From: Clusia tigrina
Taxonomy: Eukaryota > Arthropoda > Insecta > Diptera > Clusiidae
DNA length: 64,000 nt
Direction: 5' to 3'
NCBI GenBank assembly: GCA_920105625.2
Contig: OV050032.1
Coordinates: 11,678,807 to 11,742,806, forward strand
Shown: piece after piece, positions 46,101-58,714 of the stretch
How positions within the stretch are numbered: the first letter of the stretch is position 1
How the letters are laid out: every line of letters begins with the position of its first letter
The notes under the pieces: model-generated
What the model was told of the DNA's origin: nothing
The model's database searches: none
Seen by the model: only the letters and a program-made list of their open reading frames with translations
Position numbers and translations under genes: made by a program

Positions 46101-49100
46101 AGTTGATAATTTTCTTCCACCTTATGTTATATGTTTTTTCATTTAAGCGTTAGCCTAGAAAGTACTACAGTGCTTCCTTCAGCAATACCACTAATTAGCC
46201 ATTTATTCCTTGATTGGAGATTTTTGTGGCACATTGATAAAAAAAATTTCGTGTCAATGTTATCGTCAATTATTTTTATCAAATTTTCTAACAAAGATTA
46301 ATTTAAAAAAGTTTTTTATGTGACCAGGTTACTATATCGAAATGCTTCAAAAAAGCTTAGTTAACATAAGGAAAGAGTTTGTTTTGCATCCAAGTACGGT
46401 CGCTTAACCCAGGGTCTCTTCCCATTGAGTGGATTTTGGCTGCTGTAAAGCAGGGGCACTTAACCAAAAATGTCTGGACCTACCAACAATTTTATGCTAT
46501 ACAAAGTGATGCTAAATCTTGTGTTCCTGGTAAAGTGATAGTTATTTTTTGTATGACTTGGGAGTTCGGATTGCTCCACTAGGTGGCTCTTGTTCCTCCT
46601 TGTTTATACTCTAAGTAAGTATATTTCACTGTTTTCTGGATTTGAACATCTTTACTCGATTCTGCTCCAGATACAGACAAACCACTTGAATACAAACACC
46701 TGGGCTCAATTTTAACCTTTTACTCGACGAACTCGCGAAATTACTGAAATTTCCAGAAATAAGCAACTTGAACTTCTTTTTCATACTAAACTAAATAGTT
46801 TGAATTGTATGAATTGTGAATAATATAATCACGCTATTAGAATTTTACACAACCCTATCAAAAGCAAGAGTGGGCCTTATAAATTTCAAAAGTTGCTCAA
46901 GTGAAAGAATGCAAATTATGTATGTAGGTTAGGTTAGGTAAAACCGTAAAGGACACACATAGACCTGCAAGGTATTTTGCAGTTCCAGATGGATATCCGT
47001 TTAAGAGTTGTAGTATAAATCGTTAAACAGAGAAACGCTCTTAGCAAATCTTAAGAGCGAAACTGTCCCTAATTGTTCGACCTCTTTAAGTCCTTCAAAC
47101 CAAGGGGCTCCCAGATGTGTTAGGCGGGTTTTCGATATTGCGGGGCATAGGCATAGTAGATGCTCTAAACTTTCTCTTATGTCCTGTTCCCCACATTTAC
47201 TGCATTCATCGTAGTTTGTGAGTCGCATCCGTGTGTAGCGCCGTTATACAATGAATGTTAGTATTCCTACTACTGTTCTGTAATCCTTCTTCGCAACTGC
47301 CAGTATCGATTTGGTCTGAGTGGCGTATGATTTGCACATGAGCTTTGCGATTTTATATGTAGTAGTACTCCACTTTTCTCATCATATCATCTCCAATGCA
47401 GCTATTGATCATTTGTAGAGGCATCAGTACGTTACTGACTTGCTCGTTCCGTAGTAAGATTCCGCTTTTAGCAATGCCATCCGCACTCTCGATTCCTTCT
47501 ATGTTTTTATGCCCTGGCACCCAGTAGATATATAGCTGCCGGTTGGTGGCCAGTCTAACCATTGCTACCTTGCATTGCAGAACATTTCTGGAAGATGCAC
47601 AGCATGAAGCTATAGCTTGGATCGCAGCATGGCTGTCTATGTAGAAGTTTATTGTGCACTTTGTAGTTTATGCTATGCTGACGAGCTCTGCGGATTTTTA
47701 TGCTGCAAAAACTTTCGCTTGCAAAATACTGCAGTAGTTAGGTAGTATGAAAGGCTGTCTGATATATCTAGTTCGGGGCAGTAGACACCTGCCCCAACAC
47801 TGTCTTTCATTTTCGCACCGCCCGTGAATAGGTTGAAGGTTTTGCATTTAGCATTTATGCCTCTACGCCCATCCCTCCTTCTCAATTATGCTTGTAAATT
47901 TCATCAACTTATAGCATAGTATCGAAAGAAGATTCCATATATAAATGATTATGGCACGGAAAAAATCCGTTTGCCGAAACACATTGTTTGGTAATAATGC
48001 CTTTCTCGCTTATTTTCTCTTTCTCTTTGGTGAGAAGAATATGTAAATGCATAATAAAATTTCACTGCCATCCTAATTATGAACCTGAAGTTACAAGTCT
48101 TGTATAAAGTACACAACACTGTATTGTTGTATGTTTATAGTTTAATTCATGTAAGTTTCACAACGACCACATATTCAGAGGAAGAGAGAGAATTTATATT
48201 TGCAACCTTGTTGTTGTTGTGCGTTAAAAATCAAACACCTGAGAAAGCAGCTGGAATCTGAAACTAACGTGGGAAGAACTATACGATCTGTATGCATGAT
48301 CTCTCTACACTTGTTGAAATCATTTGACTTTCATATATCATTTCCAATCACGGCGCTTTCATGTTTTTCCACATTCAAGTCTGTATTTATGACGCCATCA
48401 CTGCGCGCGTGTGTTACAATTAAATCAGCCTCAAAACTTAATTCGCTCACGAGCATGCACAATATTCGCAACTGCTTTGTACACAAATGTTGACAGCCGG
48501 TCGGCGCATTCCCTATGCGTGATGACATACTTTCCAGAAGTACCGAACCGGCAAACAATAACCGCACCTGAAGCACTCATAACGATCCAACCACACCGCA
48601 CCGCACCGCACAGCACAGCACAGAGTGCAATTGTTACTTTCAAATCGAGGCACACAGATTCCACAACAGCGGCCTGAAAAATCAAAAGAACTAGCAAAAA
48701 GTTTTCGAAAAACAACTCGTACCATAAAAAAGCATACAAATTAAAACAATTCCAATTAGACGGACGTGTTTGGCCGGCCCGAGCAATTAAATACCAAACC
48801 ATTTCACGCCACATCATGCCATATTGCCATTTATTGTTACCATTTTGCGCCTTCTAATTCATTTCACCATATCCACCCGTACCAGTACACAGCACTCTCG
48901 CACTCAAAAACACACTGGCACTCTCACTCGCACGTAGACGTAGGTTAAGGTGCACGAGAAATCAGGGCAAAAGCTGTGCACCACAACCAGCCGGCGAAAG
49001 CATGAAATGTGCCTGTTCACAGTAAATGCTCACTTGACCCACAGTTGCAAGTACAGGCGAGTCAGGCCAGTCAGGCAGTCAGGTACACCAAACAAGCGCC

Positions 49101-52100
49101 ACAGATCAGCTGACAACAAAATAGTTGAGTTTCTTTGTATATTTGCCCGTTTTTTCCTTTCGTTTGCATACTGTTGGATAGTCTGCAACTGCATGTATAT
49201 CTATAGGTGTGATTGTGTATAGGTGTGCAGCAGCAGCAGGTGTGCTAGTGCATATCAGTACATTCACTACTTCGTATCATACTGAACCGCTCGCTTTATT
49301 AAATGCCAACAATTAAGAACTTATGCGGCTGGACTTTCTATTCTGCATGAGCATTTAACAATTATTTGCTATAATTTCACCTTAATTGCATATTGCAAAC
49401 AACGAAAATAAGCGAGAACACTGATGCAGAGCTCTGCAAATTACTGCTCGCGTTATGCCTACTGCCTACTGCCTACTTGTCTGTCTCTCTGTTTGTTACA
49501 TACTTACATATAATATTCCTTCTTTTCCCGTATGTGTCTTCTGTATTTACGGGTAGACCTGCAGCCAATTAACCATGTTAAAATTTGATATTAGTGCAAC
49601 CGATTTTAATCTCTGCACACAGATCTCATGCATTCGTATCCGCGTTTTAACCAGGATAATTGGTGAAAGGTATCACAAAAGTTGTAATGGTGGTTTGACA
49701 ATTGCATTACTACTTCCATAGCCATTAGAACTTGCTCGTGCCAGGAATTTGGTATGCGATTGCTATGCAGCGATGGTGAAAGCTCACCAAATCAACGTCT
49801 ATGTGGAATACCAAAAATACTCACACAAAATTTCCTTTCTCATATATTTATACGTACTTGTATGCACGATATACATATTTACATATATTCGATTAGTAAG
49901 TACTTCAAATAAAGCAATGAGGAAAGTAAAAAGAACAGGCCAAGAAACATTTAAATAGACCCAAGTATTTAAACCTACTCGTATATGCAGCTTACGAATA
50001 CTTGCTGTGTGGGTCACTAAGCGCTCATCTCCAATTCACGATGACTTAAGTAGCCAACAATTGGTAACGAAATTTACATATCAGCGTGTACACCACCTAT
50101 CTCTCCATACACCACCAGTGAGTATGCTACTTATACGAAAACAAATCAACGTTCTCTTTTATCGCTTTCGTCATTGCCCACTTAAAGAATGATTGTATGT
50201 GTGTATGCATGTTGTTACGTACTTCTTATTTAGTGCAAATGGGAAACCTGTGTTTGTGTGTAGATGGACCGACAATTACAGTGACCCGAAATCACAGATA
50301 GACACTAGTTTAGTGAATTACGTGTATGCTTGCTTGCATAAGTACAACATTTAAACCAACTTTTGTGTTCCTGTCGTAGGATACGCTCTTGTCTGGCATA
50401 GGGAAGTGGGCGTGTTGATAGTCAAATTTTCTCCAATTTTTCAAATATATAACATTTCAATTAAATAGCTCTTTCATTCTTGACTTAAGCTCTTCTCAAA
50501 AACACAGAAACAAACATACATACATATGTACAAATGCATATATGGCAGTAGATGTAATGTGTGTGTGATACCAATTTGCGATTTGATTTTATATGCAACA
50601 TTGTGACTTGACTGAATGTGGTTGCTTGTTTTTGAAAAATAGTTCTCGCCAATCGTATATTTATATTATCCTGGGGCAGTTCTGTATGTTTGTTTGTTTG
50701 ATGTCCGATTCGTTTCTAAAGAAAATTCAATCCAAATCGACGAACAAAGATACACAATACTGAAATAGAACTGTAAAATAAATCAATTCCATTTTCGATA
50801 TCTAACCGGTACATATGGAATAGCTATAGAATTGGAAAATGCAATATTCTGATTGGGCTGAATTGGTGGAATAGTTAAATATCCTTCCCTGCGTTCACTA
50901 TTCTGCATACTCTTTTTGAAGTTATTTTTGACTGAGGAGTCAGTTGACTCACGTCTATATATATATACATAGGTATATAAAAGGAGTCGTTGTTCTTTGT
51001 TGTATTTTATGTGTGGACTTTTTGTTGTTTTCTTGACACATTTCACGAATTCACCATTTTACAACTTTGATTGCTTGTACGAGTGAGTTGTATTTTTTCT
51101 TTGCCATAAATTATTTTGTTATTTATTCAGATTTATTTATTGCAGGTGTTGGTTGATGTTGTTTGTTGTTGTCCATCTCTTCAAATATTTTTAGTGCCAA
51201 TCCCTGATCGACATTATTTTTGTCAGTCATAGAGCTGCGTTCTATTCAAACACTATTCCTACTAATTGGAAAATCTCATGATTGTAATGCTAATCAGAAT
51301 AGATCAATCAAGCACGCACCGCAGCTAGAATGTTCTTTTCAACAATGCAAAGGGTACTTATGGTCCAGCATGCGAAGTCGGTGCTGCTTTGGGAGCACGA
51401 TCCCTCAACAGCCATCAGCAAACACAACAGCACATCGTCCACCGTCCACCGTCCACCGTCTGCCGTCTGCCGTCTGTCGCCTGTCGCTGTGTACACTTTT
51501 GCAGGCCACATGTCGAACGGTCGCTACCTGATGCAGTGCTGTGGTCAAATTCCATTCACTGTCTGAGGCTAATTTCCAGTAATTAACTTACTTAGTGCCC
51601 ATTAGAAGGCAATCCATGACTCCACGTTTCATCACTGATACGCTTTCGCATCTAGTCTTCAGACTCTAGCCACCAGCCTCTCCATCAAGCAGCAAACAGC
51701 GAACAACGCGACCAGCATCCAGCAGAGGTGAACGATCTGAGGCATGCGATATGCCGTAGCTGCGCACGCGTTATCGTGCGTCTGTCTCCCAGCCTTTTGT
51801 CCAGCCGATTATCTCTCCCAGTTTTGTAATCTGATCACCTATTCCACTTACATATGTTGGGCTATGTGTAGCAGTGTGTACATATGAACGCAGCGGCTGC
51901 AGTTCGCGGTGCTGTCGTCTGAGGTGCGAAGCGGATGCGTTCGCAGCTGGTTGTTTATTTGTTTTCGCTTGTTGGCTTGTGAGCTTGTTTGAATTTGGAG
52001 CATTTTTCACTTACGAGTATTTTTGATATTATGGTCACTTATCGTGATTGGAAGTGATTGAAATGTTTATGCCTTGTTAGTATTGGCTCGGTTTTCTATA

Positions 52101-55100
52101 CCTTCCGTGCTGTATGTGTGCATATGTGTGTGTGTGCGTATGAGTGCGCCAGCGGTCGTAATTGTGTACTCGCAGCCGTGCTCGCGTGTGCGAATGGGCA
52201 AATGCGTGCATGTGTGTGTATGCACATCCAGCGACTGTATTTCGTTTGGTGGGTTTCGTTTCGAAAACGTTGTCAATTCTTAAGAGTTCTTGGAAAATTA
52301 ACCAATTATGTGGATAATTAGCTGGAAGTTTGTATGCTGTATGTGTGTGGAGTGTGGGCAACTTAGATGCGATGCCTGGTTGGTTCGATAGACGGATGGT
52401 TGGTTGGTTGCTGATGGAGGCACACAATTTGGCATGCAATTCTTCGTTTCGTTTTGTGTTTTTTAATTATCTTCTCAGGAGAGAATGGCTGGCAAAGATG
52501 CGATTAAGTGTTTAACTTCCAGCATTAATTTTAAATGAAAAATTTAATTAACTCTTAAAAAGTGGTAGGAAAAAAGTAATATTAAGGTGTTACGGGTTTG
52601 TTAGCATGCTTTGTACTTTCCAATTGCCCATTATCTTCACTAAGAAGACAGTTTAATGCAAATAGCAGAAAGTCTTGGGTCTTGCATTCCAATATCGTTA
52701 ATCTCAGTTAATCACTTTTAACTTGAAATAAAAAAATTATAAAATAACCGAATAAAAATGCAAAAAAAAATTTAAATTAACGAAGTCGGTCGTTTATATA
52801 TATTTTTAGGCGATTCAAGTTCAATTAAACTGCGAACAATTTGTAATTGCTGCCAGCAAAATAAAAATCTGCTGATCTTTTCCACCATACACTCATATTG
52901 CTGCTTCTATTAGGCCTCTTTATATGGTCACATTCTAAACTGATTGCAATGCGTTCACACGATCACTGCGTCGGTTTCAATCACTTAACGAGTACACATG
53001 CTGTGTATGTATCCGCAATATTTTTAAAACCTTCAAGTTGAAGGCCATGGCAGCCTATCCGCAATTCCCTAAATTTTATTATTATTAGTCTTATTTTTTA
53101 CACCATAATGAATTATGTCTGCAAAGATTTGGGGAATGATTACTTGCTATGAGACCTCGCCTCTAAAACGAGCTCAGAAAGAAGCATTTTGAGACCATGC
53201 CCGGAGTAGGATTCGAACCCCCTACCCCGAATTGGAGTCTAGGTGGTTTATCACTAGACCACTTGGGCTCGCTGTCTTAATTTTCATTATAAGTGACAGG
53301 AGTTGTATGGACGAGGAGGTGGAAGAGTCCAGTGCACACGTGTTATTTAAGTGCCCAGCGCTGTCGAGTAGGAGGCGCACTTTCCTGTGTGACCACTTTC
53401 TGGACTCTTTGGGAGATATTCCAAATAAGAAGATAAGCTCTATCAACTGCTTCATTAAAAGCTCCAAATGGCTGGACCTTTGAAAGGGTTTGTGACTTGT
53501 GTCTCATGCGTTATCACAAAGGGTGTCAATGATGGCCCAAGTGCGCTCTTCTGGGGGCCGCTATACCTACCCACCTACCTAACAGCTTGTAATAAATAAA
53601 TAAATAAATAATTTTGTGTTGGAAATGGTACAAATAATAATCTGACTTGATGATTATGGAAGCATATAATTAGGGAAAAAGTACTTGTGTTCTCAGTTGA
53701 CGAAATAGTTTTGTTCTTTGTCTGCAGGGTTGTGGAATCAGAGACGCAAAATCTTTGGTTTTTGAGTGCAGTCGCGCCAGAGAATACAGAGAAATGACTC
53801 TTGTTTTGCGCGCACTTACACATGTGCAAAACTGTAGTAGTGTGGCTGATTTTCTTCAGAACCAATGATAAACAAACCTATCCATATAGGCAAGTTATGA
53901 TAAACAAAGGCATTTTTTTTAAATGTCAGAAAATTTGAAGTTCAAGCGTCCCGTCTGTATGGTCTCTGGTCGGGGTCTCAGTTGGAATATATTTGCTCAC
54001 TCTGTCTCTGAGTAATATTTTGTAGCACTCATGGAACAGAGTATTTTTAGCCAACTTCTTCCGTTGCCACCCTACTTGTAGATGCCGGATCCTTATTTGA
54101 TGTATAATTGTGGTTCTGTATTAAACTTTGAAATACACAATTTACAATTAAAGTTAGGATTGGAGTCTCAAATAGTACTATTATTCTTATACTTTACACT
54201 ATAATTAATTATGTCTGGAAACTATTGGGTGAATTACTACTAGCAAGAGTTCGAGCATCTCCCACTTTCGACTTAAATTGAAAAATGTCGAGACTATCCC
54301 CTGACTAGGATTGGAATTCACTTCTAGACAGCGTGGTGGACGGCATAGATAAATATAAATACATGTAAATCAGTGCCGAACTTACGTATACCCTGGGGAA
54401 CTTTGAAGCGTTCGCTTCCGTATATGCCAAGCCCATCACCATTCGCACAAAATCATAAGAAAAAAGCTCCCTACATACAGCACTATCGTGAAGTGATGTC
54501 AATATTGAACTTTGAACACATCTCCTTAAAAGATGTGTAAATGACATGGAATACTGTTAAGATGTTTATTGACTCGACAATCTTAGTTGGGAGACTTACG
54601 CACTTCCCACACTTCGCCTGAAGGGCACAGGAAATGAAACTACGTAAAATCATATTAAATAAGTTGATAAATTTCTGGTTACTTACGTCCAAGACATGTG
54701 TGCTTGCGGAATTGCAGAAATCCTTCGACGCAACGGCATGCACCGTCGGAGCAGCTGCTGTTCGCCACCTTCATGGTGCATTGATCATCCAATATACAGT
54801 CATCGCCCAGAAGTTGCGCTAAAATAAATAATCGTAACAGCAGCAAGAAAAATGATGAAAAATATTGTAAAAAGAGCACATAAAAAGTATGGAAAAAAAA
54901 TTAGGAAAACGTTAAACAATTACGGGCAAGAAGAGAACAGCTGAAAACACTTTACTGGACAACGACGACGAATCGGACATCAAACAAACAAACAAACAAA
55001 CAAACAAACAGAACTGCACCAGGCTAAAAGAAAATATACGAGTAAATTCCAAGTCAAACAGAAAAATTAAGAACTAGGTGCGGCGCGTTCGTGTCCGTGT

Positions 55101-56535
55101 CCATGTCCGTGTCCGTGTCCGTGTCCGTCCCAGTAGCATGCATGTGCCACGCATGGTCAGCGCCGGTGAAAATAGTGGAGACGGTGGAGACGGTGGAGAC
55201 GGTGGAGACAGCGCGACACAATTGAACAGCGCAACTCCCAAAGAAACAGAGAGAGAGCGAGAGAGAGATAGTGAGTGAGGGCGAGAGCAAGATAAGAAAC
55301 GCGTATTTATTTGACAAATAACGCAGGCGCGCATTCTCAGCCTCCAGTGTCCAGCATTTCAGTGTGCAAATACAAATGCACAAATACACAAATATACGAA
55401 TAAACGAATGCACAAGTGCATTGGGATTCCTTAGAAAAATATTAAGTACAAAATACGATTTTAAGAACATGAGGCTGACAATGACGATGATTATGATGCT
55501 GTTGCCACGGCTGTGACTGTGCCTAATGATGCTGATGCTGATGCTGATGGTGATGGTGATGACGATGACAATGGCGATGATGACGACGCCAAGAAAACGG
55601 GTCAAACGCACAACAAATAAAACACGCCTTTTAGGAATTTCTGCCATGGCACAGACCACCGACCACCGACATGCCGCATATTTCGTCTGTATGCATGCAT
55701 GTGCTCGCAAGTTGAAAGAAAAAACAAAAGAGTTTTATGTCTTAACGAAAAATTGGGGACAAATACCGTGTACAACACAACTACAAACACATACACATAC
55801 ACATACTCACACATATAAGCAAACACACACACATCCACACAGCAAGTGGAAGTGGCATCAGCTTTTGTACATTTTGCCTATTTTGCCCGTTTAACGCTAA
55901 AATGTTGAAAGCGTTTAAGCGCTTAGGTAGGTACTCTACTCACACGACAAGCAGGTGGTTGCATTGTACTGCACGAAATAGGGTGCACACTCGCAGTAAC
56001 CATGCGCCGAGCAAGCGCTGCCTTTTATGAAATCCGTGCAATCCATGTCATGCTGACATTTTGAACCCAAATTTGTGCCGTGCACCGCGCTGTTGTGCAG
56101 CGTTGCGATGAGAAGGAATAACTGCAATAGAAAAAACACAAAAACGAACAAAATATAAAAATTAAAATTAAAATAGAAATAGAAATAAAAATAAATAACT
56201 ATAAAGAAAATACATCATAAAGCCGAAACAAAATTAGAAATAAAAAACAAAACAGAGAGATAATAATAATAAAAAGAAATATACTACATCTATGCAGGCA
56301 CATACTCGTAAAAACTAAAGTATAAGAAGTAATCACTAGAATTAGGAGCATGAAATTAAGAGATACTTTTAAAATGGTACTCGCTCGCACTCATACAACA
56401 ATTATCAACTGCCGGCAGTGTAACGAACTGCTCGCCTGGCGCGGCTGTCGCAGTTGGCAGACTGCATGAGGCTCTCTCTACCCAGCAGTTGCACGAACTC
56501 CTTACCTCACACCCAACGACACTAGGCATCAGCAT
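40125..56535 (-). CDS. Secreted EB-module / acidic linker / LDL-receptor class A repeat protein
   Basis: Six exons join in phase: 56121-55944, 54818-54687, 44304-41131, 41058-40859, 40788-40254 and 40195-40125. A likely first exon at 56535-56506 (ATG after an in-frame stop, GAG/GTAAGG donor, phase 0) gives about 1439 residues. The spliced N-terminus reads [20 protein letters not shown], a plausible signal peptide. Residues about 26-165 hold three EB-like cysteine modules (CQHDMDC, CILDDQC, CYSHAHC starts). Residues about 175-1170 are one 3174-base exon coding a Thr/Ser then Glu/Asp-rich linker with an Asn-rich tract (codons AAC/AAT). A fourth EB-like module follows ([11 protein letters not shown]), then four LDLa repeats with acidic calcium-site motifs ([33 protein letters not shown]). 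No membrane segment is seen at the C-terminus, so it is probably secreted. The first exon is less certain than the rest. Confidence 0.9.
46925..47885 (-). mobile_element. LINE relic with damaged RNase H domain
   Basis: Reading down from 47885, the RNase H domain begins [18 protein letters not shown], where the family's usual FTDG Asp is Gly. A frameshift follows, and the next acidic position reads AKVFA where Glu is expected. [10 protein letters not shown] and [19 protein letters not shown] are still readable. After a gap the C-terminal block is [21 protein letters not shown] at about 47210-47145. The element ends at its 3' side in CCTAACCTAACC. Loss of two catalytic acids and frame breaks make it dead. 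It sits in the same orientation as the host gene's intron. Confidence 0.82.
53077..53276 (-). mobile_element. tRNA-derived SINE, copy 5
   Basis: On the minus strand it has GTGGTCTAGTGATAAACCAC, a B box GGTTCGAATCC, a CGAGGTCTCATAGCAAGTAA body and a TAATAATAATAA tail. The head is closer to a functional promoter than in most copies, but the body is diverged. Confidence 0.8.
53283..53622 (+). mobile_element. LINE 3' end with (AATA)n tail
   Basis: A plus-strand C-terminal frame reads [20 protein letters not shown] and ends at TGA 53481-53483. The HVLFxCP segment is typical of LINE C-termini. A short 3' untranslated part ends in about five AATA units near 53588-53611. Only the last part of the element is present, inside the LDLa gene intron and antisense to it. 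Confidence 0.75.
53778..53968. mobile_element. Short MITE, CAGAGAA family, copy 2
   Basis: 191 bases, beginning CAGAGAATACAGAGAAATGA and ending in a decayed inverse complement (CCGTCTGTATGGTCTCTG). The interior GCAAAACTGTAGTAGTGTGG is shared with the copies at 17952 (inverted) and 63346. It lies inside the LDLa gene intron. Confidence 0.8.
54178..54345 (-). mobile_element. tRNA-derived SINE, copy 6 (decayed)
   Basis: The order of motifs (ATTATTCTTATACTTTACAC, ATAATTAATTATGTCTGGAA, TACTAGCAAG, GACTAGGATTGGAATTC) matches the other minus-strand copies, but the A box region is largely lost. Confidence 0.6.
54981..55010. repeat. (CAAA)n microsatellite
   Basis: About seven CAAA units within an intron of the LDLa gene. 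Confidence 0.92.
55091..55209. repeat. Two short tandem arrays (GTGTCC)n and (GGTGGAGAC)n
   Basis: Hexamers GTGTCC at 55091-55128 and nonamers GGTGGAGAC at about 55175-55209. They lie in the intron between the first two EB exons. Confidence 0.85.
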
Positions 56536-57795
56536 ATTTCAGACTTCCAAAACAATTGGCTGGGTAACAAACTAACTAACTAAGTAACTTACATACGTGC
56601 ATACTAAATTTCTGTCTGCCTGGGTGTGCACTGAGAGAGAGTACTTAAAATCCCGCCGCAGAACTGAAAATTAAATGCAAATTTAAATACAAATCAGCCG
56701 TAGTCGCAGGCATGTCGAGCGGTACGGCAGCGGTGCCGTAACAAAGTTAATTTTATAACAAATTGATTGCTAATGGATTTGAATTGCAGGCCGTTTGCAC
56801 GTATGCGAGGCCACATTCTGCGAGTACTTTGCATACACGGATCAGTGCTTGCGCAGTGCTCGTAAAGTGGCTATTCCAGCCACTCCAAAGTGTTACATTT
56901 ATGTCGGTACCCAGTACTTTTGGGAAAAATGCACTATCGCTTCCAGTGCTCCAGATTTATAATAGTATATATGAGTACTTCCATGCCATTCCATTGCATG
57001 AATGTCAAATGTTTATGTCTCTGATATAGTTGGAGCATTTACAAAAGCGGCGAGGAGATTCCATATATGTATATTTCTCTGATCTCTGTACAAACAACCA
57101 ATTCTTTGAGTATAATCAATACGTGTGTGTGTGTTTCAATATGAAGTCTCAGCAAAATTCCACCTTCTTTCTTTGGACAACAATTTGAAAGTTGAAGTAG
57201 AATTATTGCAAATTGAATTTTGAGATAATTTCCCAGAATGACTTCCATTTAGGTGATAGCTTCTGATGGTGAAGAATATATACATATTGAAAATATTGCC
57301 TCAAAATTGTTTTCTTGCAAATGCATTTAGAAATGTGGTACAGTAGGGGAATATGTACCGGGAAAAGGGAAAAAAATGCTGGAGGAACTATGCAGCACAT
57401 TAGCAGGCAAGCAAAATAATGCCCAAGTTAATTAAATTATAATTGAAGTCACACACGCCCTCCTACCGAAAACGGGGCTAAATTGTCGTAATCGCATATC
57501 TGGACCTCATCGTGGGTAGCAAAATGAACTAGCTTTCATACACATGGCAAATAGGCAAATCTTTCTTTCTGCTGCTGTGTACTCCTATAGAGGAGCTTTG
57601 GCTCATGGAACCTCGTGCAGGACACTGACTTTCTGCCTTCGTAATCATATCTATACTCATGGGAGACATAGACTTTAGACTGTGCAACACGGGCACTTTC
57701 GCATATATGTATGTCCTGTCAAAGGTGGAAAGGTGGATCTACCTAACTGTCCAACCAGCTCCCTGAGCAAATAATCCACAATACAATCTATTGAC
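56536..57795. other. Upstream of the LDLa gene, promoter not identified
   Basis: This should contain the promoter of the minus-strand LDLa gene. No clear TATA box or initiator could be chosen. No other feature was supported. Confidence 0.4.
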
Positions 57796-57970
57796 AGTAC
57801 TGGCAAGCAGAGTGCAGCATGTATTCCTGTTGGGTTGCTAACTATCATGGGATTCAACTTCCTGCCGGAATTAACGGACTATCACAATAATCCACTGGCA
57901 AGCTGAGTGCAGCATCTATTCGTATTGAGTTGTTTTCTATCATGGGATTCAACTCCCTGGCGGACTAGAT
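57796..57970. repeat. Tandem duplication, about 95-base period
   Basis: TGGCAAGC, GAGTGCAGCAT, ATTC, TTGxGTTG and CTATCATGGGATTCAACT recur in order from 57801 and from 57896, with about 15 percent difference. It may belong to the LTR-like sequence that follows. Confidence 0.7.
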
Positions 57971-57989
57971 ACCCGATACACGGACATGA

Positions 57990-58346
57990 AAAGGGGCCGG
58001 ATGCAATTATATAAAAGGGAAGTCAGAATTTCCTTCGGATTGCTGAACATTGCTCAATCTGATTTCTAAAGACTATCATTCTTAGCGAGAATCCGATCGA
58101 GTATTCCGTTGTAAGTTCTGTGTATTGCTTGTTATATAAACGAAATTCAGTTTTAAGGATCTAAATTCCTTGGCGTAACCAAATTCGTGAGTGCAATAAG
58201 CGAATATAATGTCGGAACAATCACAACTTCGTTTGCAGCTGATGAATAGTTCAGTTGGTTCGATTTGTTTGCCGCCTCCATTATCGATACTTGGGTGGTA
58301 TCGTTACATCACTACGCGAGTGGCACGCTGCAAATGCGGAAGATAG
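57990..58346 (+). other. Possible LTR-retrotransposon remnant (LTR end, primer site, short gag-like frame)
   Basis: A TATATAAAAG box at 58008-58017 is followed about 155 bases later by TGGCGTAACC at 58171-58180. That resembles the TGGCG-start primer-binding sites of insect Ty3/gypsy elements. An ATG at 58209 then opens a 45-codon frame (MSEQSQLRLQLMNSSVGSIC) that stops at 58344. The other LTR and pol are absent. The assignment rests on layout only. Confidence 0.3.
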
Positions 58347-58663
58347 CAAGCGAGGAGCATGAAAATCCACTCGCTGGCTGCGCTGCAGACCAAATTAGTA
58401 TATGTAGCGCTCAATTAAGTTTTGCAGTACTTCATTATTTTTGTTTTTGAATGGCTTTTGCTTTAGTTTAATTACAAGTTTGTTCTCTCCTTTTCTTTTA
58501 TTTTTTATTTGTGATTTTAACTGGAATTATTTAATGGCAGATCAAACTAAAAGTAAAAAAAAGAACGATGCATTTGGTTATGGTCGTTTTTGTGGTGTTG
58601 TTGGTGTTTGTTGCCAGTTGCCATGAGTTTGACTGTGAAAAATGCAGCACAGAGAAGAAGAAG

Positions 58664-58678
58664 AACAACAACAACAAT

Positions 58679-58714
<36 letters not shown>

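Larger units (their letters stand above)
44305..54686 (-). other. 10.4 kb intron of the LDLa gene, rich in insertions
   Basis: This single intron separates the second EB module exon from the large linker exon. It contains a LINE relic (46925-47885), another LINE 3' end (53283-53622), SINE copies (53077-53276, 54178-54345), a MITE (53778-53968) and several simple repeats (GCTGCG type at 44636-44697, GAGA type at 45226-45300, CCGCA at 48596-48625, CCACCGT at 51437-51482). A plus-strand donor-like site after a purine-rich stretch at 51640-51727 is too weak to call an exon. The remaining stretches hold no recognised gene. Confidence 0.85.

Noticed and set aside
51640..51727. Plus-strand 5' untranslated exon inside the LDLa intron
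   Set aside because: The only evidence is a purine-rich stretch before a GTGAAC donor-like site, with no promoter or partner exon.
55054..55710. Minus-strand frame of 218 codons in the LDLa intron
   Set aside because: It is built from GTGTCC, GGAGAC and GATGCT tandem repeats, giving Thr-Asp and Ser-Pro runs with no domain.
55936..56151. LDLa gene start within the frame at 56151
   Set aside because: The frame has no ATG there (it would begin with TTG), and a good TCTATTGCAG acceptor ends just before 56121, so the upstream residues are intronic.
56199..56390. First exon of the LDLa gene at 56390, which would give RASTILK before the signal segment
   Set aside because: It would begin with GTG directly after an in-frame TGA. 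The nearby ATG is in another phase.
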